A stretch of DNA of 64,000 nt from Nocardioides palaemonis. Lineage in GTDB: Bacteria > Actinomycetota > Actinomycetes > Propionibacteriales > Nocardioidaceae. Within the stretch, counting starts at the first letter, position 1. The number at the start of each line of letters is the position of its first letter. Shown in pieces: positions 1 through 8,727 of this stretch. The position numbers and the translations under genes are program-made. Location: the NCBI RefSeq assembly GCF_018275325.1, contig NZ_JAGVQR010000004.1:1235940-1299939 (forward strand). The letters are read 5' to 3'. A model generated the notes under the pieces. It was not told the origin of the DNA, searched no databases, and worked only from the letters and a program-made list of their open reading frames with translations.

Positions 1-634
1 CCCGACGGCCGGGCTCGTCGGTGATCCGTACGGCGTCACCGGCGCCGAGCGACAGGTCGTCGAGGCGGACCCCGCCGGCGGCGGCGAAGACGTGCTGGGC
101 GGGGTCGTCGGGCAGCACGGCGGAGGAGCCGGCCGCGAGGCGGGCGACGAGCAGCCGCGCGCCGGCGGTGCCGATCGGCAGGCCGTCGCCGCCGGCCACC
201 TCGACCAGCCCCTCGCCGGGCGGCGGAGCCTCGCCCAGGACGTACGACGGGTCGCCGCCGGGCGTGGTGGGCGTGAGCCAGGCCTGCACGAAGCGGCAGC
301 GTCCCGACGCCGGGTCGGCGACCTCGCTGTGCCGGATGCCCGACCCGGCCGACAGCACCTGCGCCCGACCGGTCTCGAGGACGTGGGGCGCGCCCGTGGA
401 GTCGGTGTGGACGAGCGCGCCCTCGAGCACCCACGTGACGATCTCGAGCCCGGTGTGGGGGTGGTCGGGGTAGCCGGCGCCGGGGTCGAGCAGGTCGTCG
501 TTGTGGCAGACGAGGGGACCGAAGCCGAGGTTGCCGGGGTCGTAGTGCGGTCCGAAGGAGAACGAGTGCCGCGTGACTCGACCGTCCTCGCGCGTCGCCG
601 GCCGCGTCGCGGAGGCGCGGACGTCGGCGGTCAT
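1..634 (-). CDS. Pirin family protein (3' end outside window)
   Basis: A cupin-fold pirin-type protein, read from an ATG at 634 down to the window edge, so about 211 N-terminal residues are visible and the C-terminus is missing. The metal-site residues of pirins are all present at the expected spacing: His58 and His60 in DHPHTG, then His102 and Glu104 in IRHSE. Family members bind iron and act variously as quercetinase-like dioxygenases or transcriptional cofactors; which applies here cannot be told. It is divergently arranged with the lipoprotein gene starting at 672, leaving 37 bases for both promoters. Family assignment is firm, function is open. Confidence 0.9.
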   Translation of the reverse strand, partial: MTADVRASATRPATREDGRVTRHSFSFGPHYDPGNLGFGPLVCHNDDLLDPGAGYPDHPHTGLEIVTWVLEGALVHTDSTGAPHVLETGRAQVLSAGSGIRHSEVADPASGRCRFVQAWLTPTTPGGDPSYVLGEAPPPGEGLVEVAGGDGLPIGTAGARLLVARLAAGSSAVLPDDPAQHVFAAAGGVRLDDLSLGAGDAVRITDEPGRR

Positions 635-671
635 GCGCCCCATTGTGGGTGTCGTGTGGAAGGGTCGGGAC

Positions 672-1616
672 ATGGGCACGGGGGTGCACGGGGGACGGAT
701 CGCGGCCACGGTCGCGCTGGTGCTGGCGGCCGGGGCGTGCTCGGGCGCCCGGGAGCCGACCGAGGAGGAGCCTGGCGGGACACGCGTCGAGGCGGGCGAG
801 CTGGTCGCGCTCGAGGCCCCGGTGCCGGTCGAGGACGTCGACCCGGAGCCCGCGCTGACGGCGCGGGTGCCGTCGGGTGAGGTGCGGGTGGCCGTGCGTG
901 CCGCCGACGAGGTCGAGGGCGCGCGCCAGCAGGCGGCGAGCCTGGACGCGCCCGACGGGACCGAGGTCGTCGTCGTGGCGTGGGAGCTCGACCCGACCGC
1001 TCTCGCCGTGCCCGAGGTCGCTGCCCGCGCCGCGCTCGGCACGGACGCCGACGCCGAGGTGGTGCTCACCGGCGGTGACGTCGACGCCGTCCTCGCCACG
1101 GACCCCCTGCCCCTGGAGGGGTCGGCGCTGGTCGCGGTCCCCGATGCCGCCGAGCTGGGGCTGGAGGTGACGTTCGACGGCGTCGTGCAGACGGTGAGCC
1201 CGGGTGGTGAGCGGCGCGAGGTGCCGGCCGAGGCCGCCGGCCTCTACGAGGGGTTCGCGTTCGCGAGGTCGTCGCTCGACTGCCGACCCGCGCGCCTCGA
1301 CGCTGACTGCCTCGCCGGAGCGGCCTGGCTGCCGTGGACCGACGCGGGAGGCTGGGCGCCCGTCGGCCAGGTGTGGCCGGTCGTCCGGGTCGACGGCTCG
1401 GTGCCGGGCGAGACCGGCGCCCTGGCCCCGACCGTGACCCTCGGCGACGCCGCCCCGGTGAGGTCGTACGACGCGGACGGCACCGCCGCGGGTGGCTTCG
1501 ACGGCCTGCACGTCTTCCCGGCCGTCCGGCTCGGAGCGGCGCGGGTCGACCTGCAGGCCGAGACCGGCGCGGGGAGGCTGGTCGGCACCGGCGTGCTCGT
1601 CCCGGCCCTCCCGTGA
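672..1616 (+). CDS. Putative lipoprotein of unknown function
   Basis: A 314-residue protein with a short N-terminal hydrophobic stretch ending in LAAGAC, which reads as a signal peptide with a lipobox; the mature protein would start at the Cys and be anchored outside the membrane. The acidic, proline-containing region after the Cys looks like a linker. The rest is a beta-rich, Val/Asp-rich domain with a Cys pair in DCRPARLDADC that could form a disulfide. I recognise no domain. I chose the ATG at 672 rather than the in-frame upstream codon at 573 because it places the signal peptide at the very N-terminus and removes overlap with the divergent pirin gene. Confidence 0.7.
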   Translation: MGTGVHGGRIAATVALVLAAGACSGAREPTEEEPGGTRVEAGELVALEAPVPVEDVDPEPALTARVPSGEVRVAVRAADEVEGARQQAASLDAPDGTEVVVVAWELDPTALAVPEVAARAALGTDADAEVVLTGGDVDAVLATDPLPLEGSALVAVPDAAELGLEVTFDGVVQTVSPGGERREVPAEAAGLYEGFAFARSSLDCRPARLDADCLAGAAWLPWTDAGGWAPVGQVWPVVRVDGSVPGETGALAPTVTLGDAAPVRSYDADGTAAGGFDGLHVFPAVRLGAARVDLQAETGAGRLVGTGVLVPALP

Positions 1617-1677
1617 GCCCGCACGACCTCCCGGATCCCGCGTACAGGGCCCGCGTCGGGCCGATATCTTCGCCGTT

Positions 1678-3027
1678 GTGTCCTCCCCCGCAGACTTCCC
1701 CCTGCTGCCGCCCGGCTTCCGCTTCGGGACCAGCACGGCCAGCTACCAGATCGAGGGCGCCGCGCGCGAGGGCGGCCGGGGGCCGAGCATCTGGGACACC
1801 TTCACCGCCGAGCCCGGCCGGGTCGCCGACGGCAGCACCGGCGACGTGGCCTGCGACCACTACCACCGCGTCGACGAGGACGTGGCGCTCATGCAGCAGC
1901 TCGGCACCGGCGGCTACCGCTTCTCGATCGCGTGGCCCCGCGTCCAGCCGACCGGGAGCGGGAAGGTCAACGCCGAGGGCCTCGCGTTCTACGACCGCCT
2001 CGTCGACACCCTGCTCGCCCACGGCCAGCAGCCGATGGCCACGCTCTACCACTGGGACCTGCCGCAGGCCCTCGAGGACGACGGCGGCTGGCTGAACCGC
2101 GCGACCGTCGACCGCTTCGCCGACTACGCCGCGATCGTGGGCGACAAGCTCGCCGACCGCGTCGAGCACTGGGTGCCGGTCAACGAGCCCAACGTCGCCT
2201 CGATCCTCGGCTACGGCATGGGCACCCACGCCCCCGGCAAGGCGCTGCTCTTCGACTGCCTCCCGGCCGCCCACCACCTGCTGATGGCGCACGGCCGCGC
2301 GGCCATCGAGCTGCGCCGGGCGGGCGCGCAGTCGATCGGCTGCGCGAACAACCACGCGCCGATCTGGCCGGCGAGCGACGACCCGGCCGACGTCGGGATG
2401 AGCAAGATCTTCGACGCGCTGTGGAACGGCACCTTCCTCGAGCCGATGCTGCTCGGTCGCTACCCCGTCGACCTGATGCCCCTCTTCGAGGAGTTCATGC
2501 AGGACGGCGACCTCGCCACGATCCGCCAGCCGCTCGACTTCTATGGCGTCAACTACTACAACCCGATGCGGATCGCCGCCGCTGACGAGGACTCCGAGAT
2601 CCCCTTCGACTTCCGGGAGGTCGTGGGCTACCCGACGACCGACTTCGGCTGGCCGATCGTGCCCGACGCGCTGCGCGAGTGGCTGGTCATGTTCCGCGCC
2701 CGCTTCCGCGCCGCGCTGCCGCCGATCATCATCACCGAGTCGGGCGCCAGCTATGCCGTCGGACCCGACGAGCACGGCGTCGTCGACGACCAGGCCCGCA
2801 TCGACTACCTCCGCGCCCACGTCAACGCCGTCTCCGAGGCGATCGTCCGCGGCGTCGACGTCCGCGGCTACTACTGCTGGTCGTTGATGGACAACTTCGA
2901 GTGGGCCGAGGGCTACACCCAGCGCTTCGGCCTCGTCCACGTCGACTACGAGACCCTGGTGCGGACCCCGAAGAAGTCGTTCCAGTGGTACGCCGACCTG
3001 ATCAAGGCGCAGCCCCAGCACCTGTGA
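1678..3027 (+). CDS. Beta-glucosidase, glycoside hydrolase family 1
   Basis: A 449-residue cytosolic GH1 enzyme, the usual family length, without signal peptide. The N-terminus has the GH1 opening FRFGTSTASYQIEGA; the acid/base Glu170 sits in the NEP motif and the nucleophile Glu354 in ITESG (more often ITENG). The C-terminal YYCWSLMDNFEWAEGY motif is also typical. It should hydrolyse beta-linked glucosides or galactosides taken up by the cell. The GTG at 1678 was chosen because it matches the family start; upstream codons in frame lie in the lipoprotein gene. A second GH1 gene is at 27954, but this copy has no LacI gene or operator beside it. Confidence 0.93.
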   Translation: MSSPADFPLLPPGFRFGTSTASYQIEGAAREGGRGPSIWDTFTAEPGRVADGSTGDVACDHYHRVDEDVALMQQLGTGGYRFSIAWPRVQPTGSGKVNAEGLAFYDRLVDTLLAHGQQPMATLYHWDLPQALEDDGGWLNRATVDRFADYAAIVGDKLADRVEHWVPVNEPNVASILGYGMGTHAPGKALLFDCLPAAHHLLMAHGRAAIELRRAGAQSIGCANNHAPIWPASDDPADVGMSKIFDALWNGTFLEPMLLGRYPVDLMPLFEEFMQDGDLATIRQPLDFYGVNYYNPMRIAAADEDSEIPFDFREVVGYPTTDFGWPIVPDALREWLVMFRARFRAALPPIIITESGASYAVGPDEHGVVDDQARIDYLRAHVNAVSEAIVRGVDVRGYYCWSLMDNFEWAEGYTQRFGLVHVDYETLVRTPKKSFQWYADLIKAQPQHL

Positions 3028-3050
3028 GCTCACGCCGTACGCGTGGCGAA

Positions 3051-3091
3051 GGTGGAGCCTCTGGCCGGTAGGTCGGGCCCGACGCTCCACC
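3051..3091. repeat. Hairpin repeat family A, copy 1
   Basis: Perfect 8-base inverted arms GGTGGAGC and GCTCCACC enclose a loop containing TAGGTCGGGC. The same arms and loop core recur at 15863 and 16451. This copy lies 24 bases after the GH1 stop codon and may act as a transcription terminator, although no T-run follows. Confidence 0.7.
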
Positions 3092-3165
3092 ATCGACCTG
3101 CCCGGCGGGCGCGCGCGAGGCGGGGCTTGCCGGCGACCTGACCCCGCGCCGATAGGCTCCCCGGC

Positions 3166-4218
3166 ATGAGCAGCCGCCGCATCGTGTTCGTCGTCGGCTC
3201 GGGCCGCAGTGGCACGAGCACCATGGCCGGCACGCTGCGCACGCTCGGCCTGCACGTCCCGCAGCCCGAGGTCGTCGCCGACGCCACCAACCCCAAGGGG
3301 TTCGGGGAGCCGCGCTGGGTGGTCGACCTGCACGCCGAGCTGCTCCAGCGCAGCAACGTGCAGGTCTCCGACGCCCGCCCGCGCGCCTGGCTCGACACCG
3401 GCACCACGAGCGGCGACCACGCCACCCGCGAGCGGGTGACCGCCTGGCTGGAGGAGCAGTTCGCGATCAGCGACGAGCTGGTCGTCAAGGACCCGCGCGC
3501 CGCGTGGTTCCTCGGCCTGTGGCGCGCGGCGGCCGACCGCTGCGGTGCCACGTCGTCCTACGTCACGATGCTGCGCCCGGTCACCGAGGTGGTCGGCTCC
3601 AAGCAGGCCTACTACGGGCAGATGGGTGCCGGGTCCGACCAGGGCGCCATCACCCGCACCGCCGCGTGGGTCAACATGATGCTCCACACCGAGCGGGCCA
3701 CCCGCGACCAGCAGCGCGCGTTCGTCCACTACGGCGCGCTGCTCGACGACTGGACCCAGCCGGTGTTCGCGCTGGGGGAGGCGTTCGACCTCGCCGGTGT
3801 GAAGACCGCGATGGCCGTCGACATCGCCGATGTCCACCGCTTCATCGATCCCAGCCTGCGCCGGGTCACCGCGACCTGGGACGACATCGGCGTCCCCGAC
3901 CGGCTGCGCGAGCTCGCCGACGCCACGTGGCAGGCGCTCGAGGACGTCGCCGCCGACGACACCGACGAGGCCCGCCGCCGCTGCGACGAGCTGCGCACGG
4001 CCTATGCCGCGCAGTACGCCGAGGCCGAGGCGTTCGCCCACTCCACCGTCGTCGCCCAGCGCCGCACCGCCGCCGCCGAGGCCCGGCGCCAGGCCGCGGC
4101 CGAGGCTGCTCCGGCGCGCTCCGGCGCCGACCGGGTGCCGCACGCCGTCCGGGCGATGGTGCCGCCGGCGGCACGCCAGAAGCTGCGCCGGGCGATGGGT
4201 CGGGAGCGACCCTCCTGA
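3166..4218 (+). CDS. Sulfotransferase family protein
   Basis: A 350-residue protein with the sulfotransferase PAPS-binding P-loop GSGRSGTS at residues 11-18 and a second phosphate-binding segment around VVKDPR (residues 106-111). It should transfer sulfate from PAPS to a sugar or lipid hydroxyl in the cytoplasm. The last 90 residues are Ala/Arg-rich and probably helical, with a basic end. A TAGGCT hexamer lies 7 bases before the ATG at 3166, suggesting a leaderless start. Its stop overlaps the ATG of the glycosyltransferase at 4218, so sulfation is probably coupled to synthesis of a surface glycan made by the next three genes. Substrate unknown. Confidence 0.85.
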   Translation: MSSRRIVFVVGSGRSGTSTMAGTLRTLGLHVPQPEVVADATNPKGFGEPRWVVDLHAELLQRSNVQVSDARPRAWLDTGTTSGDHATRERVTAWLEEQFAISDELVVKDPRAAWFLGLWRAAADRCGATSSYVTMLRPVTEVVGSKQAYYGQMGAGSDQGAITRTAAWVNMMLHTERATRDQQRAFVHYGALLDDWTQPVFALGEAFDLAGVKTAMAVDIADVHRFIDPSLRRVTATWDDIGVPDRLRELADATWQALEDVAADDTDEARRRCDELRTAYAAQYAEAEAFAHSTVVAQRRTAAAEARRQAAAEAAPARSGADRVPHAVRAMVPPAARQKLRRAMGRERPS

Positions 4219-5156
4219 TGCCCGACATCGCCTCGCTCGAAGGACTGCCCGACTACGACGTCACCTGGCCCTGGACGGCCGGCGAGCCGCTCGAGCCCGG
4301 CCTGACCTGCGTGTTCCGGGTGCGCAACGAGGCGCGCAACCTGCCGTGGGTGCTGCCGCCGATCCTGTCCGCGGTCCAGCACGTCCTGCTCGTCGACAAC
4401 GGCTCCGACGACGGCACCGCCGACGTCGCGCGCCGCGTGGCTGCCGAGTGCGGCGCCGCCGACCGGATCACCGTCTTCGACTACCCGCACCGCGTGTCGC
4501 GCGCCGGCGGCGAGCACCTCGCCACGCCGGCGACGAGCGTCCACTCGCTCACCCACTTCTACAACTGGTGCTTCTCCCACGTCCGCACCACGTACTCGAT
4601 GAAGTGGGACGGCGACATGGTGCTGACCCCCGAGGGCGCCGGGATCCTGCGCGACCTCGCCTGGCAGCTCCAGTCGACCCGCGCGATCGTCGCGATGCCG
4701 CGCCACCCGCTCACGGTCGTCGACGAGTCCACCGGCTGGCTCGACCTGTCGCTGCGCTTCCTCGAGCCGTGGGTCTACCCGATGGGCCCGGATTTCACGT
4801 TCGTGAAGGCCTTCGACTGGGAGCTGCGCGAGTTCCCGCCCGGCGTCGAGCGGATCGTCCTCCAGCAGGGGCTCGTGCTCGAGGTGAAGTGGCTCGACGC
4901 CGACGAGTACGCCCACTGGCGCACCGAGGGCGTCGACTTCACCAACACCCGGCTCTACCGCAAGCTGCGCGAGTTCGAGGTCGACGAGGCGATCCGCACC
5001 GGCCGGGCCGAGGAGCTCGGCGGCCTCGTCAAGGTCGTCGCGCCGCCCGGCGTCCACGTCATCGACCACGTCAGCCGCGACTGGCTCTGGCGCCAGCCCC
5101 GACCGCTCGTGCAGCACTCGCTGCCCTCCTCGCTCAAGGAGCGCGTACGCCCGTGA
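4218..5156 (+). CDS. Glycosyltransferase family 2-like protein
   Basis: A 312-residue putative glycosyltransferase. After an N-terminal strand (CVFRVRNEARNL) come the nucleotide-binding region with VDNGSDDGT and the metal-binding DXD-like motif WDGDM (Asp131 and Asp133). The N-terminal wording is typical of GT2 enzymes that start with a FRVRNE segment rather than the classical SVI strand. No membrane segment is evident, so it acts at the cytoplasmic face. The ATG overlaps the sulfotransferase stop (TGATG) and its own stop overlaps the GTG of the next gene (GTGA), so these genes are translationally coupled. Donor and acceptor are unknown. Confidence 0.85.
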   Translation: MPDIASLEGLPDYDVTWPWTAGEPLEPGLTCVFRVRNEARNLPWVLPPILSAVQHVLLVDNGSDDGTADVARRVAAECGAADRITVFDYPHRVSRAGGEHLATPATSVHSLTHFYNWCFSHVRTTYSMKWDGDMVLTPEGAGILRDLAWQLQSTRAIVAMPRHPLTVVDESTGWLDLSLRFLEPWVYPMGPDFTFVKAFDWELREFPPGVERIVLQQGLVLEVKWLDADEYAHWRTEGVDFTNTRLYRKLREFEVDEAIRTGRAEELGGLVKVVAPPGVHVIDHVSRDWLWRQPRPLVQHSLPSSLKERVRP

Positions 5157-6967
5157 CCCCCGCACCCACCGCCCCGCACCCGCTCCACGACGTCCGGATG
5201 CCCGGTCCGACGCTCGTGCTGGTCGACGACGCCGACGGCCTGGCGCTCGACGCGCTGCACGGCATCGAGGACGTCCCCGGGATCGAGGCGCGCGTGGTGA
5301 CCCTGGCCGAGCTCGACGGCCCGCTCAAGGGCTGGGGCTCGGTGCTCGTGGTGGCCGCCGACCGCGCGCGGCTGCGTCGGATGGCGAGCGCCGTGCCGCT
5401 GCTCGGCCAGTGCCGCGTCGTCGCCTGCTGGCTCACCGACACCCCGACCCCCTGGGTCGTCGTGCCGCGACCGGAGTGGCCGCGGCTGACCCACCTCGCC
5501 GCCCGCGAGGCCGGTGAGCGCGGCGTGCTCACCGTCCTGCGCTTCGCCTCGGGCGCGCGCGCCCAGCTCGTCGTGATGGAGATGGCCCGGCAGGCCGCCG
5601 GCCCCGGCGACACCACCCACGGCGGCCTCGTGGTGGCCTACGCCGGCCGTCCCGCCGCGCCCGGCCTCGACGCCCGCAGCGTGCTGCTGCCCGACGTGGC
5701 CGGCGCCGGCGACGCCGAGCGCGACGTGCCGCCGGACGTGGTCGTCGCCCGCCGGGGCGGCCCGGTGGCCGCCCACCACGTGATCGACCGCGCCCCGACC
5801 GTCGTCACCGACCCGGGTCCCGACCCGGTCGACGAGCGGGTCTTCAACCCGATCGGCTTCCGCAAGGACTGGGACGCGCCCGTCGCCGACCTGTCCGCCC
5901 TCGGCCGCGGTGCGGTGACCGAGGCGGTGGTCGACGCCGCCCGCGCCCATCAGGGCGTACGCCCCTCGGCCGACACCCGCGCGCCCGACCTGCTCGCCCT
6001 CGCCGCGGCCGGCGTGCCGCTCGTCGGCGTCGACCGCGCGCAGGCGGTCGAGCTGGGTCTCGCGGCCCCGCTCGTCGACGCGCTGACCGCCGAGGTCGAC
6101 CTCGACGACGCGCTGGCCCGCGAGGAGCACAGCCTCGCCGTGCGCCGCGCGGCCTTCGATCACCACTCGACGCTGGCCTGGCGCTCGGCGCTGGCGGCCC
6201 GCGCCGGCGTGCGCCACACCGGGCTGCCGCCGGTCAGCGCGCTGCTCGCCACCAAGCGCCCGCAGATGCTCGACTTCGCGCTGCGCCAGGTCGCGCGCCA
6301 GCGCGGCGCCGAGGTCGAGCTGGTGCTCGCCGCCCACGGCTTCGAGCCCGACCGCGACGCCGTGCGCCGTGCCCTCGGCGACCGGCCCCACCAGGTGCTG
6401 ACCTTCGACGACGCGACGTTCTTCGGCGACGTGCTGACCGCGGCCGCCCACGCCGCGTCGAGCGAGGTGCTGCTCAAGGTCGACGACGACGACTGGTACT
6501 CGCCCGACGCCGTCCACGACCTCGCGATGGCCCGCCGGTTCTCCGGCGCCGACGTGGTCGGGATGCCGTCGGAGTACGTCTACCTCCACGCCAACGCCGA
6601 GCGCGAGGACCTCACCGTCCGGCGCAACCACCCCTCCGAGCTGTTCGCCCGCTTCGTCGCCGGGGGCACGCTGCTGCTCGACCGCGGCACGCTCGGCTCG
6701 CTCGGCGACTTCCGCCGGGTCCGGAAGTTCGTCGACGCCCAGCTCCTCGCCGGGGTCGAGGCCGCCGGCGGCCGGATCTACCGCACCCACGGGCTCGGCT
6801 ACGTCCTGCGCCGCACCGGGGCCGGACACACCTGGCAGCGCGACGACGAGGAGTTCCGTCGACCTGACATCGTGGCCGAGGAGTGGAAGGGTTTCCGACC
6901 GAGCCGTGCGCTGGAGGTCGACCCGGTCGACCGCCCGGACGGGGTCGCCACGATCGAGGGGGAGTAG
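5153..6967 (+). CDS. Two-domain glycosyltransferase (CgeB-like region plus GT2 domain)
   Basis: A 604-residue protein with two apparent parts. Residues about 1-360 include a GT-B-like C-terminal half (PDLLALAAAGVPLVG followed by LAREEHSLAVRRAAF) that resembles CgeB or other spore-coat-type glycosyltransferases. Residues about 365-604 form a GT2-like domain with ATKRPQML and a strong metal motif VDDDDWY (Asp444-447). A bifunctional enzyme adding two sugars is plausible. The GTG at 5153 overlaps the previous stop by 4 bases and is preferred to the in-frame ATG at 5198. The gene is followed 5 bases later by another GT2 gene. The first-domain assignment is weaker than the second. Confidence 0.8.
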   Translation: MTPAPTAPHPLHDVRMPGPTLVLVDDADGLALDALHGIEDVPGIEARVVTLAELDGPLKGWGSVLVVAADRARLRRMASAVPLLGQCRVVACWLTDTPTPWVVVPRPEWPRLTHLAAREAGERGVLTVLRFASGARAQLVVMEMARQAAGPGDTTHGGLVVAYAGRPAAPGLDARSVLLPDVAGAGDAERDVPPDVVVARRGGPVAAHHVIDRAPTVVTDPGPDPVDERVFNPIGFRKDWDAPVADLSALGRGAVTEAVVDAARAHQGVRPSADTRAPDLLALAAAGVPLVGVDRAQAVELGLAAPLVDALTAEVDLDDALAREEHSLAVRRAAFDHHSTLAWRSALAARAGVRHTGLPPVSALLATKRPQMLDFALRQVARQRGAEVELVLAAHGFEPDRDAVRRALGDRPHQVLTFDDATFFGDVLTAAAHAASSEVLLKVDDDDWYSPDAVHDLAMARRFSGADVVGMPSEYVYLHANAEREDLTVRRNHPSELFARFVAGGTLLLDRGTLGSLGDFRRVRKFVDAQLLAGVEAAGGRIYRTHGLGYVLRRTGAGHTWQRDDEEFRRPDIVAEEWKGFRPSRALEVDPVDRPDGVATIEGE

Positions 6968-6972
6968 CGGAG

Positions 6973-8571
6973 ATGGCCCGGCAACCGGTGGTGCGCCACA
7001 ACGACTGGGGCACGCTGACGCCCGCGACGCTCGGCGCGTGGGAGCCCACGCTCGCCGTCACCGTCGTGGTGCCGACCTTCAACTACCAGCACACGCTGCC
7101 CTACGTCCTCGCCGGCCTCGCCGCGCAGTCGTACCCCTCCCACCTGCTCGAGGTGCTCGTCGTCGACGACCAGAGCAGCCCCGCGCAGGAGCTGCCCGAG
7201 GTGCGCCCCGACAACACCCGGATCCTGCGCGTCGAGGAGGGCTGGGGGCGTGCCAACGCCTGCCACCTCGGGGCGCTGGCCGCCGACGGCGACGTGCTGC
7301 ACTGGTACGACGCCGACATGCTGGCCTACCGCGAGGAGGTCGAGGCGCACGCCCGCTGGCACCACCTCGTCGACTACGCGGTGCCGGGCGGCCACAAGCG
7401 CTTCGTCGACCCGACCACGCTGCTCGAGGTCGACCCCGCCGTCGTGCGCGACCGGGTGGCCGCCGGCGAGGCCGTCGACCTGTTCCCCGGCCAGGAGCAC
7501 GAGCCGCACCAGTGGGTCGAGGACTACTGGGCCAAGACCGACGACCTGCGCACCGCCGGGCCGCGCGCCCAGCGCTACCACATCGGCATGACCGGCTCGG
7601 TGACGAAGGCGCTCTACCTCGACTCCGACGGCTTCGACCGCACGCTGCGCCTCGGCGAGGACATGCACCTCGGCCACTCGCTCGCGCAGGCCGGCGGCGT
7701 CTTCGTCGTCGACCGCGAGGCGCGCAGCTGGCACCTCGGGCGCTCGCAGGTGCTGCGTCGCGCCGAGCAGGTCAACCGCTACAACGACCCCTACCTCGCC
7801 GACCTCGTGCCGACCATGCGGCCCAAGCGCAGCAAGCGCGGCCGTGCCTACCAGGTGCCCTACCTCGAGGTCGTGCTCGAGGCCGGTCCCGCCGACGAGA
7901 CGATCCACCTCGTCGACTCGTTGCTCGACGGCGACGTGCCCGACCTCCGGGTCACCGTCGTCGGGCCGTGGTCGAGCGTGCACGAGGACCGCGTCCAGCC
8001 GGTCGAGGACCCGGTGCTGGAGACCCGGCTGGTGCACCGGTCCTACCTCTACGAGCCGCGGGTGCGGCTGGTCGAGCAGGCGCCTGCCACCTCCGACGCA
8101 GAGTTCCTGCTGACGCTCCCCGATGTCTCGATGGCGCCGCTGCCGGCCACGCTCGCGGCGCTGCTCGACGACCTCGAGCGCACCCACCACGGCGCCCGCC
8201 TGCTGACGTACGGCTCGGGTGCCGTCGCGCGCCTCGAGCGCACCGCCGCCCTCGCGCGGGTCGCCCGGCTCGCCGGTGACGGTGACGACCGCGAGGCCCT
8301 GCTCGACGAGTCGTTCGGGGTGAAGACCTACGACGCCACGTCCGTCGGCTGGGTGCCCGTTGCCGACCGCGTGGTCGAGCGATTCACCCTCGGCGCCCGC
8401 CCGCCGATGGACCCCGACAAGTCGGAGAACCGGCTGCACAAGGCCCTGCGGAAGGCCGAGGAGGGCGCCGCCGTCCACCCGCTCCCCGAGCCGGACCAGC
8501 AGGCATCCGGGTCCGCGTCCGATGCGTCGGCGGGCACGGAGAAGCGCGGGCTCTTCGGCCGCCGACGGTAG
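6973..8571 (+). CDS. Glycosyltransferase family 2 protein
   Basis: A 532-residue protein whose first 300 residues are a canonical GT2 domain: VTVVVPTFNYQ strand, VDDQS, the DXD motif in WYDADM (Asp113 and Asp115) and a GEDMHLG acceptor-site segment. The C-terminal 200 residues are less familiar and end in a basic GLFGRRR tail. A GCGGAG ribosome-binding site precedes the ATG at 6973. It closes the co-oriented cluster of sulfotransferase and glycosyltransferases and is followed by a large palindrome at 8584 that separates it from the convergent ugd gene. No flippase or polymerase gene is visible, so the full pathway must extend elsewhere. Confidence 0.87.
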   Translation: MARQPVVRHNDWGTLTPATLGAWEPTLAVTVVVPTFNYQHTLPYVLAGLAAQSYPSHLLEVLVVDDQSSPAQELPEVRPDNTRILRVEEGWGRANACHLGALAADGDVLHWYDADMLAYREEVEAHARWHHLVDYAVPGGHKRFVDPTTLLEVDPAVVRDRVAAGEAVDLFPGQEHEPHQWVEDYWAKTDDLRTAGPRAQRYHIGMTGSVTKALYLDSDGFDRTLRLGEDMHLGHSLAQAGGVFVVDREARSWHLGRSQVLRRAEQVNRYNDPYLADLVPTMRPKRSKRGRAYQVPYLEVVLEAGPADETIHLVDSLLDGDVPDLRVTVVGPWSSVHEDRVQPVEDPVLETRLVHRSYLYEPRVRLVEQAPATSDAEFLLTLPDVSMAPLPATLAALLDDLERTHHGARLLTYGSGAVARLERTAALARVARLAGDGDDREALLDESFGVKTYDATSVGWVPVADRVVERFTLGARPPMDPDKSENRLHKALRKAEEGAAVHPLPEPDQQASGSASDASAGTEKRGLFGRRR

Positions 8572-8583
8572 GCCCACTGCCTT

Positions 8584-8690
8584 CGTTGGTCGAGGAAGGA
8601 CGAAGTCCTGTCGCGAGACCTGGTCGGTCGGACGGGCGGGTGGTGGTGCGGGGTCTCGTGACGGTCGCTGCGCGACCTCCTCGACCAACG
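8584..8690. repeat. Composite palindrome family B, full copy 1
   Basis: Outer arms CGTTGGTCGAGGA and TCCTCGACCAACG pair perfectly. Inside, the left arm carries the mini-hairpin AGGACgaaGTCCT (beta type) and the right arm GGTCGCtgcGCGACC (alpha type). GAGACC and GGTCTC form the inner junction. It sits between convergent genes and may work as a bidirectional terminator. Confidence 0.8.
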
Positions 8691-8727
8691 GGGCCGGGGC
8701 CACCGCGAGCGGAGCGAGCCGTCCGGC

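Noticed and set aside
36..1736. Open frame of 566 codons on the minus strand
   Set aside because: Arg-rich shadow of the pirin, lipoprotein and GH1 genes; the real minus-strand gene here is in another frame (pirin, 1-634).
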